This document shows, in pieces, positions 38,812 through 50,777 of a stretch of DNA of 64,000 nt (positions are counted from its first letter, which is position 1; each line of letters begins with the position of its first letter). Below the pieces are notes generated by a model. It saw nothing but the letters and a program-made list of their open reading frames with translations, had not been told where the DNA came from and did no database searches. Location of the stretch: assembly GCF_028769735.1 (NCBI RefSeq), contig NC_088171.1:140885917-140949916 (forward strand), in the 5' to 3' direction. Source of the stretch: Zonotrichia leucophrys gambelii. Its lineage: Eukaryota; Chordata; Aves; Passeriformes; Passerellidae. The translations under genes were made by a program, and so were the position numbers.

Positions 38812-39118
38812 AGAATCAAAGAATCACAGCATTTCTAGGTTGGAAGAGACCTTTAAGATCATCGAGTCCAACCCATGTTCTAACACCTCAACTAGATCAG
38901 GGCACCAAGTGCCACATCCAGTCTTTTTTTAAACACATCGAGGGATGGTGACTCCACCACCTCCCTGGGTGGATGATTCCAGTATTTGACCACTCTTTCT
39001 GTAAAATACTTCCTCCTTAATTGTAGCCTGTATCTCCCTTGGCGCAGCTTGAGACTGTGTCCTCTTGTGCTGTCTGAGCACCACAGCCACCCTTGAAGAC
39101 AAGTTTCTCATCATAAAA
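38812..39118 (-). mobile_element. CR1 LINE, 3' end (minus strand)
   Basis: The plus strand reads 'aatcaaagaatcacagcatt', then 'ggttggaagagacctttaag' and 'atcatcgagtccaaccc', which is the textbook inverted avian CR1 3' UTR. Upstream in element orientation come remnants of the ORF2 C-terminal end region (38929-39114). About 300 bp survive. Low divergence of the terminal block suggests it is one of the younger copies here. Confidence 0.95.
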
Positions 39119-39885
39119 TATGCAGGGTAGATATTCCCATCACCATGAAATGAAAGTTTCTTTAAAATCCAGAGAAATGTGGCCCACCATCAAGTATCCT
39201 CATAAGGCCTAACGTGGCCGGAGCGGGAAAGGCAGTAATAGCAGAAATAAGACTTGTGAGTTCAGGATTTCTGACAAACATTTCTATGACCAGTGTCTGG
39301 GAGTTTATTTTTCTCTACTTTCTGTACATCTGTTTAAAATAAAGAGCCTTTGTTGGAAAACCATGTGTCATAAGTTGACATCTTAACACCATGGAGACCA
39401 CCCCTTTTCAAGTCAAATCATTTCAAAAGTTTATATTCCTAGAAAAAGAAGACAGAAATATGATTAGGGAAATCCATTATGATTAGCTGCTGCCTGATTA
39501 ACCTTGGTTGAGGTATCTACACTCCAGCAATTTGTAGTTTTTCACTGGTGGCTGATTAGACTTGGTCATTTTCTTTTCTACCTGAATTACCTTGTTCTAC
39601 TTCACAAGAAATGTGAATTTATTAGAGAACTACCTCATATTTCCTGTGTCTATTTTTTTTTTTTTTGTAATTAACACTTTAAAATAATTAGAATTGGCAG
39701 CAGAAATCCACAATTCTTAGGAGCAAACAGCAGTTTGCTTTATAACTGGATAGTTCCATGGAAGTGCTCAGTGCCATGGTCTGTTGTAAAAAAAATCAAG
39801 TTTTCAGAATTATTATGGAAAAGGGAAGCACAGAATTCATCAATCTGGCAACATGTGTGTTTATGCATCAGTTTTCTGAAAGTTG
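39119..39885. other. Unique sequence with a T15 tract
   Basis: A run of about 15 T lies at 39652-39666. I see nothing else recognisable. Confidence 0.5.
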
Positions 39886-40275
39886 TGTCATGTGGTCTCC
39901 AGCCACAGAAAGACTGGGGAATGTTCAGAAAAGGATTAAAAGGATAATGAAAGGCATTCAAGCTGTACAGGACAGCTTCTGTACAAGCAATGCCTAAGAG
40001 GCAACAGTCTTCACTCTGGAAATAGTCAGAAGGGGATTTGATGGGGCTCTACAAAATCAGGGAGAGGCAGGTTGAAGGCAGGTTGAATATACATCCATTG
40101 TTGAACACAGACAAGACACATAGGATCTAAAATGCAATTAGCTGGAAGCAGGTTCAGACCAAACAAAGAACATTTTTACTCACACCAAAATCTGTTTAGC
40201 CTGTGGAGCTTCTCACCATCCTCCTCACAGGTGCCAGAAGACCTCAGCTTTTTAAAAGGAGACTGCAGAGACTTA
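39886..40275 (+). mobile_element. Ancient CR1 relic, ORF2 C-terminal region
   Basis: The forward frame at 39758-39997 ends with 'VMWSPATERLGNVQKRIKRI' and then 'MKGIQ'. This corresponds to the CR1 stretch normally reading QFWSP...LE-VQRRATKMI-G. Further on, 'ggggatttgatggggctcta', 'caaaatcagg', 'aattagctggaagcaggttc', 'agaccaaacaaag' and 'cctgtggagcttctcacca' match, in order, an old amniote CR1 3' coding region. The copy is heavily diverged and its ends are approximate. It is a different, older lineage from the avian CR1 tails nearby. Confidence 0.72.
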
Positions 40276-42635
40276 CAGAAAAGAAATCTCTCAGGGCAAT
40301 TAATAATACAGATGGTGAGCAAATTGCAGAAGACTGGAATGACATTTGAGAAATTATCTCTAAATTTTTGTCATATTTTGTAGTTTCCTAGGTGTATCCA
40401 TTTGGCAAAATTCAAGACAAAACACCAGGCTAGAATGCTATTTGCTGTGGCCCAGTATATTTGGGTTCATATCTTTATCTTGAGCCTGAACACCCAAGTT
40501 ATGCTGGGTACCATCCGCAGGGAGCACCTGTGACAGTGTAAACCCAGAGCTGCCACTGAGTACAGAAACCAGGGGCTGAGCAAGGGATCCTGCCACTCAC
40601 GTGTGACTTTCAAGGGGATTTCCAGGCATTGCTGTGCAGGGGATGTGGCAGCTCAGGCCAGCCTGTAGAATATGTGAGATCTTGAACAGGATAGATGTAC
40701 CCATATCACCCTACATTGCTCTTCAAGTAACTCCTCAGAGCTTCAAGTTCCTTTTTGGATTTCAAACTGCCAATCATGCAAAATGCCTAAATGCTGGATT
40801 AGTCTTTTACAATTAACCAGCCAGGGAAAAACATGGAGCTTGTAGATACAGACACATTGAAACTGAGGATCCCTTGGAATCCTGGCCCTGCAGAGGATGA
40901 GGTTGCAGCAGGTTCATTTCTCAGTGCCTTACAAGGCCCTACAGAGCTCTTCAGTTGGCTGGGCACCTTCATGTCACATCCTGGGGCATGCACTGCAGCC
41001 TCTCATTGTCATCCCATAACACATTTCTGGTAAACTGCTGCAGATGTGTCTCTGTCATGGAATCTTCACACTGGGAGCAGGAATATAAAAAAATAGGAGA
41101 AAGCAAAATCATACTTTTGTCCCACAGGACACCACATGAAGCCCACAGGAGATGCAGTGCCAAATGCAAAGCAGAGAGGAAAGTGCTCTGGAAGAATCAA
41201 ATGGCCAAAGCAGTCTCAGCACAAACAGCTTGGCCTGAGGAGCACAGATAATATCACAGAGGGGAAGTATTTAGCATAATTTAGGTGGATGATGTTTCCA
41301 ACAAGGACACAAATCATTTTTGAAGTAAAATATGTTTCCACTTAAAAAAAAACTTATATGCCAAATGAAGTAGAAGAATCATTCAGAAGCCAGATGATCT
41401 TTTGACCATCACTACCTTCAGCCTCTTCTTCCTGGCCACAATGAGCTCAGCCTCTGTGGTGTAGCATAAACCAGCTCTGCACAGATTCTCTGGTGGTTTG
41501 TGGGTTGTGTAGCACAGATTAACAGTATATAAACCACATAAAACCAACTCACACTGTCTCGCCATGGCATAACCCAGATATGACCCTAACATCCAGAACT
41601 GCTACCAGCAAAGAAGAGCCTAATTATTTTCATGGGATGTGTGGAGTTTCCTGACAAAGCAACTCCTCTAATAACTATAAAAATATCAGAGAAGCTAAAG
41701 GCACTCCTGGCTTTTGGAGACTACACAGCACTTTCTAAAAAATGTGCTGCACAACATGAGAGTGAAAGGTTTAACAGAGCCTAGACAGATTGTCAGGAAA
41801 CCCAAGGCAGTTTCAGAAGCCTACAGTGTACAGGGAAAGTTCAGAGGCAGCCACCACCTCAGCCCTCAGTGTCCAGGTACTCTTTTACCCTTGAGTCATG
41901 CACAGGGGAAAGGGGAGGGAGAAATGGAATCTGTGCCCAAGGCTGAACTCATTTCTTCAAGGTTTGTCAGGGTGTTTCCACCAATAGGTCACCACACCCT
42001 CCCCACATGAAAGAGCTGTACAGAAAGCGATGCCAGTAACTTTTGGCCCCGGGCTGACATAGCGTTTTGCTCGTTCTCTGATGTGATGTGAATAAGCACA
42101 GAAAGGTGTTGAACTGAAATGCCTCAGACACTGCAGCATGAGGGTAACAAGGCCCCCTTTTCTGTGTGACAGGCTCTGACATATGGTACTGAATGTACTT
42201 GATTGTTGCATAAACTCTCTTAATTTCTGGGAAGCAGTAAGGAAGCAGACTTCCAGCTAAGATCCTTATCCTTGGATATCCCCTGGAGTGCACCACTTCA
42301 GTAACATTTTTCAGCAATACCATAATGAAGGAGCTCCTTATGTGAGCCACTGCACTGCCCTCGCTATTTTCCCTCACCCCTTACTTGCCTCCAATAAAAT
42401 CCCTGCCTAGGGAGAGAGAAAAAGGGAAAAAAAGAGAAAGCCAAAGGGGAACTGTTTTCCCAGGCCAAATCCCACTTAATCTGGCTTCCCATTAGGGACT
42501 GAAGCAGATTATTCCAAGATGTGCTCTGCTGTGCAGTAGAAGTGCAGAGGCAGGCAAAGATCGCCCTCAAAGCATGAACATCATCTGGGAACACTGGCAT
42601 GGGCCACCTTAGCTGGTCTCAGTGTAAAGCTGAGA
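40276..42635. other. Unique sequence, no gene seen
   Basis: Minus-strand frames at 41957-42377 and 42364-42600 and a plus-strand frame at 40955-41251 show no domain I recognise. No repeat was found. Confidence 0.45.
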
Positions 42636-42979
42636 GCTAATGCTGAGCTGGGCTGGGCTGGGCTGGGCTGGGCTGGGCTGAGCTGAGCTGAGCTGGGCTG
42701 GGCTGGGCCGGGCTGGGCTGGGCTGATCTGAGTTGGGCAGATCCGGGCTGAGCTAATGCTGAGCTGGGCTGGGCTGGGCTGAGCTGGGCTGGGCTGGGCT
42801 GAGCTGAACTGGGCTGAGCTGGGCTGGGCTGGGCCGGGCTGGGCTGGGCTGAGCTGATCTGGGCTAGGCTGGGCTGGGCCGGGCCGGGCTGGGCTGATCT
42901 GGGCTAGGCTGGGCTGGGCCGAGCTGGGCTGGGCTGGGCTGGACTGGGCTGGGCTAATGCTGAGCTGAATTGGGCTGGC
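42636..42979. repeat. GGGCT/GAGCT pentanucleotide array
   Basis: About 340 bp built from the pentamer GGGCT with frequent GAGCT, GATCT, GGCCG and GGACT variants, strongly G-rich on the plus strand. The 15-mer 'gctaatgctgagctg' occurs at 42636-42650, 42752-42766 and 42953-42967, marking internal punctuation. A 28-bp exact copy (42854-42881 and 42894-42921) shows a nested 40-bp unit. A 158-codon minus-strand frame through the array (Pro-Ala-Gln-Pro-Ser rich) exists because the array lacks stop triplets, and it should not be read as a gene. Confidence 0.95.
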
Positions 42980-45900
42980 AGCCTCCCCTCCATCCAGATG
43001 TGTGTGCCTGTTCCCTAACCAGCTGCATATGCATGCTCCAGACAGCTCTGGAGACATTATCTGCAGGTGTGTTGTCTTTTCAGCAGAGGAATAAGGGCTG
43101 GGCAGTGGCCTCCAGGTTCAGGTTGGTGTGAATTATGTCACCATCTCAGTTCTCTTTATCTCTCTTTGTTCTGTCATGCAGCCAAACCTCTCAGTGGCAT
43201 TCCTCGTGGAAGATGGGCAAGAGAGAGGTGGCATTACAGCCAGAAGAAAAAAATTCTGATGAAGTAGTAAAGCAAGGGATGATAATGTGCTTTAATGAGT
43301 AAATATAAAGTTGTTTGTATGTCCTAGAGACCCTAAGCTTAAAATTAACCTCACTAGCTCTAGGTCATAAGGTCTCTGAACATATTCTGGTTCCTGTAGT
43401 ATTACAAGACTATAACCATTTTGCCCTTCTGGATTCTCTCTGAGCTCTTCACAACTTTCTCATAAGACATTTTAGACCTCAGACCATCCATAAGAAGGAA
43501 ACAGAAAAATTATAACCAGTAAGAACTCAAGACAAGATATCTGCCTCCTTTGTTCTCTATCCCAGTGGATGTTGTTGCCTCTGAAAACAAGTGGTGGAAA
43601 CCTGAAAATTAACAGGGATTTTATTTTCCTGAGAGAATGGCTTCTGTTGTCCCCCGTGTTGTTCCTCATTTTCTGGCAGTGGCAGTGGTCTTCTGTTCCA
43701 TGTCCTCATTCTTGATATTTCCAGCCTCCTGCCCTTTCCTTGCCAGACACCAGAGACCAAAACTAAATACATAAGATCACTGAATTAATGAAAGAAGTGT
43801 CTGGACCCAGTAAGAGAGGCAGCTGTCACCTGGTGACATCCATTGGCTCACTCCATGTCCAGCACTGCTGTGTGCTCAGACCGTGAGGTGTTTAAGGCAG
43901 GGATTATGCCTTATGGAGTTTGCACAGAGGTGCTGACTGAGGCCTTTGGGCAATGTGAACATTAAAGAAGAGCCTTATACTAGAAAACATTCCCACCTGG
44001 AAAGGTTCAAAGAAAAGCCTTCTTGTACAAGTGGAATTCCTTCTTGGTACACTGGAAGTTTATTTAACAGAGCTTGGCAACTAAGACAAATCCTTGTACA
44101 AGAATAAGCAGAGACTTCCCATTTTGCTCCACCTGTTCTGCCACAGATAGATTTACTAACATATGCCTGCTCCTTTACAAGCCTTGGACAGGCAATAAGA
44201 CAGGCCCTTTGCAACATGCAGAGATGATCCTTCAGCTTTCAGAAATGTGAGGTGTCATTCCTGAGGAGGAAAACAATAAAAATGTTAATGCAATAGATGA
44301 GCATCTGTCATTAAAACTGTATGTGATGCATTCCAATTTCCAAAAAATACTGATACAAGAACAAATACAGCAATAAAATTTTAGCATTCATTATTTTTGA
44401 AGATCAAGAGAAATAATAATTTGGTTTACTTCCCTTTCATTCCTATGGGCTGCTTACAGCAATATATCAAAGAGGAATTGAAGGAGGAAGGAACTGATTG
44501 TATTACTGAACTCAGAGTAATCAAAACTTGAGCAAAAACCATTCCCCCTTTCCTGTGTTACTTACCCCTCCCAGTACTTCTGTACACATTAAAGAGACTC
44601 TTTAAACAATTACATTTGTTCACAGACATTATATGCACTATTGAAAATAAATGCTAGGGAAAAAATAGAACACTTTATTTTAAGTCTTCTGTGATAGCTT
44701 TCTTCTTGAGTCTCTGAATTTCTAGTTTCACCATGTGCAAAATATGATACATGCCCTCTTACTGCAAATTGCTTTGAGATGTGTGCATGAAAAATGTTTT
44801 ATATGTACTCCTGACTATGGGCAGTTTATTTGTTTCCCTAATAACCTGTTCCTTCAATGAAGACATTTTTATTAGGATCAACAAGAGAGCAGGGTGCAGG
44901 GGGGAGGCATTTAAATTGGGGTAGGATTTTTTAAAAGTGAAATTATTCCATGCCCCAGTAATATAACATCTAGGAAAAGAAACATTATTTGAACAGGTGC
45001 ATTTTATATATCACATGCACGTGCACTTTCACTGCTTGAAGCCCCTCTAGTGAAATTCACCTGGGCAGCAAATGAGCCTGTAAAGTTACATTATTAATTT
45101 TCAGGCCAGTGTTCCCATTTAGATAATCGGCGTCATGCCTTTGCAATTTACTCTACTGAGCCGATTCAGCAAAATTGCCTTTTTACAGCATATGCACCCC
45201 ATATGGGAAGGCTGGGTCTACCCTTTCGTTCCAGTGCAGTAAGCAAGAACATGTTGTCAAGAAGATGTGAAGGCAAGGCTCACGCTAATCAGCCATGATG
45301 CACCATCCAAGGGTTTGCCTGGAAGCTGAGTGCACTTTTACATTTATACCCTGTGTTGCTGCACATGTCAGAGCCCATGCAATAAAACAACACTGTGCTC
45401 TTGGTCAGATGTGGGGCAAGCTGGGCTGCACGTGCAGGGTTCCTGTACCACCATCAAAGGATGGCAAAGGATGGCACTTCCCTGTGCTCCCATCCTGGCC
45501 ACATCCAGACTGAGGCACAGAAGAGAAAGTGTGAGGAAGATCAGGGACAGAGCAGGGATCCTGTGGGACAGACAGACAGAGCATTCCTAGCAGCTTGTCT
45601 TCAACTAATTTGGGAGAAATCAGTTACAGACAGGACCCACAGAACAGAAGGTGGCTTAAATAGGTAGGAGTACTGAATGTGTCTTAGCAAATATATAATA
45701 TTGTTATTTAGTCATGGACTGAGCAAGTCATGTAGTCTGGCCTTCAAACCCTCAGAACTCCTGACTTAATTTCAGTCTCTTAAATGGGGATACTCAGATA
45801 AAACCAGCCCTCTGGATGTCCTTCATACTGAGTGAATGTAGAGAAATACAGCCAGCACCCAGCTTATTCCAGACATTTCAACATTATGATAGGTTAAATT

Positions 45901-46799
45901 GTTCTCTAAAGGAGCCTCAGAGTCTTCACTGATTGTAGCAGGAACTTCAATCAGATAACAAACTTTTTATATGGATGAAATTAGTCAGGATGAAATACAT
46001 AATGAGTTGTATCCACTGGGAAAACATGTTACCAGCATTTCCAAATTTCCAGTCATGCAGAACCAGGGGCAGGTGGGGCTATAGCACAGACAAAACTTCA
46101 GTGATTCTTGTTCAGTAGAAAGTGAAAGCAAAATTCAACCCAGCTGAAAGATTAATATCATGAAACAGATACTCAATTTCAATAAAGATATAGTGGAAAA
46201 TCACGTTAATTACTAGTGACTATATAGAAGGCTCATGGAAAGCCCTGAAAAATTTTCCATGTCTTATTTGCTAAATGATGTTCATTAGATATCTCACAAG
46301 GGGAAACACCATCTGATCCCAGAAGGAGAACAACCAAAAAAAATTAACTTGGTATAATGTATTTGGTTAAAATTAAACAATGAAGAAAATTGCATCTCCA
46401 AGGACAGTCTGTGTGAAGAGGTTACAAATATTGCTTTGCCCTGCAAGAATAATATCATGGTTTCTCTCAGAATTGCTAATACCAACATGTGTTTTCTGAA
46501 GCATGGACTTAGAAATACATGGTCTTTGTACTCACAGACTCATTTTCCCACAGAACTTCATGAACTGAAGGATGAACCCTCATTACACTGTAGCAGCCTA
46601 CAGCTTTTTTTTATTTTACAGTATTGTTAAAACCTTGCAAATCTTCATGTTATATTCTCTGTATTTTCTGACCTTACATCTGAAATGTATTAAAGAATTA
46701 CTCAAAATTTGGATAGACAAATCAACAAAGAAATTACATTTCAACATTTTTTATCTCAAGTGTTTAACAGGCTACTACAACCTCACATCTACACACCTG
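42980..46799. other. Unique sequence with a conserved-looking block
   Basis: No gene is seen. The part 45090-45230 contains unusual CpG-bearing unique sequence ('agataatcggcgtcatgcct') that could be a conserved non-coding element. A faint MIR-like string at 45770-45800 was judged too weak to call. Confidence 0.4.
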
Positions 46800-47440
46800 T
46801 CAAGGGTGAGGTGGGAGCTTCAGACAAAGTTTATTAGGGAAACCCTCCTGTTGAGTCACAAGGTGCAGAAGGGAGTCCCTTCCTTTCTAAACTCCTGCTC
46901 AGAGGGGAGCCTGGGGGCAGCTGGATCCAATCTTAGCCCCAGATTGGTTTAAGGAATTATAGAGGTGTGATTGAGCCTTTGTACAACCTTTTCCAGCAGG
47001 TTTAAGGATGGCAAACCAGATATATTTATATAAAAATGGATGATTTATTATGATAAATGATTAGACAAATGATCTTTATCAGAATTATTTGCTAGAGTAC
47101 AGAAGCTAAAACTACAAGTATAGCAGAGTATAAAACAGGATAAGGCACTATAGCAAAGCAATTATATTAAAGCTAGCAAAGAGAAACAATTATTAGAGAT
47201 TGATGAAGCCACCAATACCAATGACAATGAACAAAATCTCTTTCACCCAAACTCAAGGTGTAACTTTGAGGCATCCCCACTCAAGGGAGAATCCTCACAC
47301 ACACTCCAGGAAGGGATATAACAGAAGAATCTGTCCATTTGAAAGTGGAACTGGACTTCTACAGTATAAAGTGGTTCATTGTCAGTCATATACCTCCAGA
47401 CAGCTCAGCATATTTACACAAAGGTCCTTTGCCATACTTG
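46800..47440. mobile_element. Possible LTR-derived block, unconfirmed
   Basis: The stretch combines a GC-richer part (46800-46930, with 'ctcctgttgagtcacaaggt' and 'cagaggggagcctggg') with a long A-rich part (47000-47200, 'gtataaaacaggataaggca'). Many avian LTRs in inverted orientation have this texture. I could not find TG...CA ends or a target-site duplication. It may equally be unique sequence. Confidence 0.25.
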
Positions 47441-48329
47441 CCACTATTAAGGAGCCAGACTGGTTTTAGCATAATTCAGCACCAAAACAGCATGAGACAT
47501 CCCCTCAGTCCACCACTTACAGCCTTGAAAATAGGGCATTACCTGAGCTGCACAACCACATTCAGGGTGGAGCATCCTGCTACAATACCAGACAGTCTCA
47601 CAAGAGTGTTTCTCATAGATCTGTTTATGAGGTTCATAATGCAAAATGTATTGTATCATTTAGACTCAAACTTGACTTGCTGCAGAGAAATATATGTCTA
47701 TAGACATTTTACAAATTTAACTGATTTGAAATATAAGTGAGAGTCCACCAGTTTGATTTGTTGTATGTTGAATTCGCAAGAATGTGAAATAACATAACTG
47801 GGTAAAAAGTAAGATTAATTTATCCTCTTCAAAAACTCATCCCAAAAATTTTAATTCTAAAATTTCCTTCTCAAGAGCTCCAGGTATAAAGCCCCTCAAT
47901 AGATTTCTTTGTTTTCCATCAGAATAATCTCAATCAAATTCAGAGCTGTGCAGCCCAGCAGATGTCAACCAGGCCTGGGCTCAGAGGCCAGAAAACACAA
48001 TCTCAGAACAGGATCAGCACATACAGGGATTTCCTGATCACAGCCCAGACCTCTGGATCTGTGACTAGGCAGGGAGGGAGGGAGAAAGAGGAAACTTCTG
48101 TCAGGGTACATGTGGTTGTGGTCCAGCACTGCTAATAGATGAATTTTCTGGCAGCAGTTTCCACCAAGTGATTTCATAACTGCTCATGATTTTATGAGGC
48201 AATTCTACTCATAGAGGCCAAATCTCTCCCAGTTGTGATGTGACATAAACTGATATACTATAGGTATAGTCTAATCTGTCCCACTTAGGCTTTCCAAACT
48301 ATCTATACCAAGCTGGACAGTCCAACCAG
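47441..48329. other. Unique sequence, no gene seen
   Basis: A short GGGA run lies at 48072-48083. The overlapping frames at 47339-47740 (plus) and 47447-47659 (minus) show nothing known. Confidence 0.5.
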
Positions 48330-48582
48330 GGAGGTTCACATTAGATATTAGGAAAAATCTTTTCACTTCAGACTAATTTGGCATTGGTGAGTTAGGCATT
48401 CTCACTACAAGACTAATTAGGTACCAGGGAAGTGGTGGAGTCACCAGCTCTTGAAGTGTTCAAAAGGCATCTGGATGTGGCACCTGGGGATGTGCTTTGG
48501 GGTGGTTATGGTGGTGCTGGGTTGGTGTTGGACTGGATGATCTTGAATGCCTCCTCTTATCTGAATTACTCTGTGATCCTCT
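48330..48582 (+). mobile_element. CR1 LINE, 3' end (plus strand)
   Basis: 'gttcacattagatattagga' and 'aaaatcttttcact' lead into a frame reading 'MVESPALEVFKRHLDVAPGD' at 48432-48491, the last residues of CR1 ORF2. The 3' UTR follows ('gctgggttggtgttggactg', 'gatgatcttgaatgcctcct') and ends at about 48582. It is a 250-bp 5'-truncated stub. Confidence 0.93.
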
Positions 48583-50777
48583 GCTGGGTGTTTTTGCTGA
48601 TCAGCTGGCAAACCAAATGATGAGGATTTTATAATCTATTACCAAGACAGGTTAAAAAGAAAAGAGAAGGAAAATTAGCACATGGAAAGTCTGCAATTTT
48701 ACTGTATCCAGTGAAATACTGATTTCTACTGAGATTATGCTTCTTGAAGGCAATGTGGAGAATGGTGGGACAGCAGGATCTGAGACAGGTGATAAAAGCA
48801 ATCCCAGTGATCCATGGTTCAACTTCCATGGCACTCACTTTAGACTGGCAAATAGAAGTGAGATTGGAGAGCCATCACACTTCAAAATCAACAACTATTC
48901 AAACCCCCAAAGGGGCTCAAAAGCTACTTTGTGTCCTGGTGGAATGAGAGGACCCACTGGCTCTACAGCAGCTGGATTTCTGGATACATAATAAATTCTG
49001 CTGCTCACAAAGCTGGACAAAAATACAACTGTATAAACTAGAAGTCTGGTTTTGCTTCAGTAGTGCCTTTTGGACCTGCTACACTATGTACTTGCTGAGA
49101 ATTTAACCTATAGCTCTAGCAGTCCATTGCATTGGCAGATCCATTTTTACTTCTTTGACCTTGATTGCACTGGTGCTAATCCAGTCTTGAACAGCCAAAA
49201 AAACATTGTATAGAAAAATATGTTCCTCAAAATACATTTCACCTCATGGAAGAATACACTGGTGACACAAACAACAGTGATGAGGCTCACATTGTTTTCT
49301 CTGTATCACCAATCCTGAAGAAAGTGGAAAAGAAAAGACTGGTGAAGGAAAAATGAACTCAATATCTTCCTGATCTGGCTATGCATGACTCTCAACACAG
49401 TACCTGCATTACAGAAGAAAATCTTTGCTCCCAAACTCAAGGAAGTGCACCTATGAAGCAGATATTAATGTAGCGCTCTTTCAGCAACCTAGTTGCTGGC
49501 ATTGAATATACCTTCCTCATCAGGCACTCCTCACTCTTAATTCATAATGGAATTTGAGAATAAAAGTGGCTCAAAGCAAGCAGAAAAATTTGGAATGCAT
49601 TGGTGCTGCTCTCTGTGGTATAAAAGACATGAAAGAGAGACAGACACAAATTAGACCATAGAAGTAAAGGCAATCATTGGTTTGAATGGCACACACAACA
49701 CAGCAATTTGTAAACCACTTTCACATTACACACTGCAGCAAATCCAAGTATCTCAAATCATCTCTGCCTTCTGGAACCTGAAATCCCTGAAAAATCACTC
49801 ATTGTTGTAAAAGAAATCTAATTATGAAGATATCAAGAACACAGAATTTGACTGGTACTTCAGGGCTCCTGGATGAGTCCAAAGATGAACAGGAGAAAAC
49901 TCTGAAGTCAAATCTTGGATAGTGATGAGAAGTTGGATACTTCAAAGCTCACACAGCTGTAGAAAGGATGTTTACAAATTAGGGCTCACTGAGGTCAAGG
50001 ACACCTGCTAGTAAAAAAATGCTCAATTTTTATTATTAGCCAAAGATGAAGAATCTAGTGAAGCCTCCCTGCTGGGCTTATAAAGTCACACAATGTTCTT
50101 CATTCTGATCATTTATGCAAAGTTAACTTAGCTCTTTTCTGTTTCCTGCTGTCCCACTACAGATCATAAAAAATTTGCTAATAATTACTTAAATAACATC
50201 CATTTTTCTAAGGGTGATGAAAATTTTGTTTACCCTCTGCAACTGCCAAGGTGTTTTAGTTGGATTTGGATAAATGCTCGTTTGCAACATTATCGATTCC
50301 ACTGAGGGAATCCAGCCTGGAAAATTGCTGATTACATTTTTCCCTCCAAGTCACAAACTGCTCCTAGTGCTTTTATGTGGTTTTGCCATTCAGAATTGTC
50401 ATTTCAGAAATTCAGCACTTGAAGACTTTTACCTATGTAAATAATAAACCACAGCAAATCCCAGAGTAGTTCGCTTCTCACTGGTGTGATTAAGCTCTAA
50501 TTCAACAGAATTACATTTGTCAGCTTCTAAGCTCAAAAATATTTTTAAAAAATGAACTACTTATGATGAGAAAAGAAGGATATGAGCTTGCAATACTATA
50601 TATTTTGTCTCACCTCTTGAGTACCTTTCCTAATCCATTTCAGATCCCATAGGTATAAATGTACTAATGTGTATCCCATAGAGAAACACCACATAGCTCA
50701 GGGTGAAGAGACACTTCATCCTGCTGAGTTTTTCCAGTAGTTTTTACTTGATTCCCAAAAGTAGAGTCCCCTTGAAC
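48583..50777. other. Unique sequence with a conserved-looking block
   Basis: No gene is seen. The part 50200-50530 has low repetitiveness and clustered AT-rich factor-like sites (TAATTC, CTATGTAAATAATAAA). It is listed as a candidate non-coding element. Confidence 0.4.

Noticed and set aside
42581..43057. 158-codon minus-strand frame, Pro/Ala/Gln/Ser-rich
   Set aside because: It is the translation of the pentamer array, which contains no stop triplet in that frame. Length and composition follow from the repeat.
45712..45807. MIR-like strings ('gagcaagtcatgtag', 'cttaaatggggatactcag')
   Set aside because: The matches are short and the spacing is imperfect. MIR is scarce in birds, so chance is likelier.
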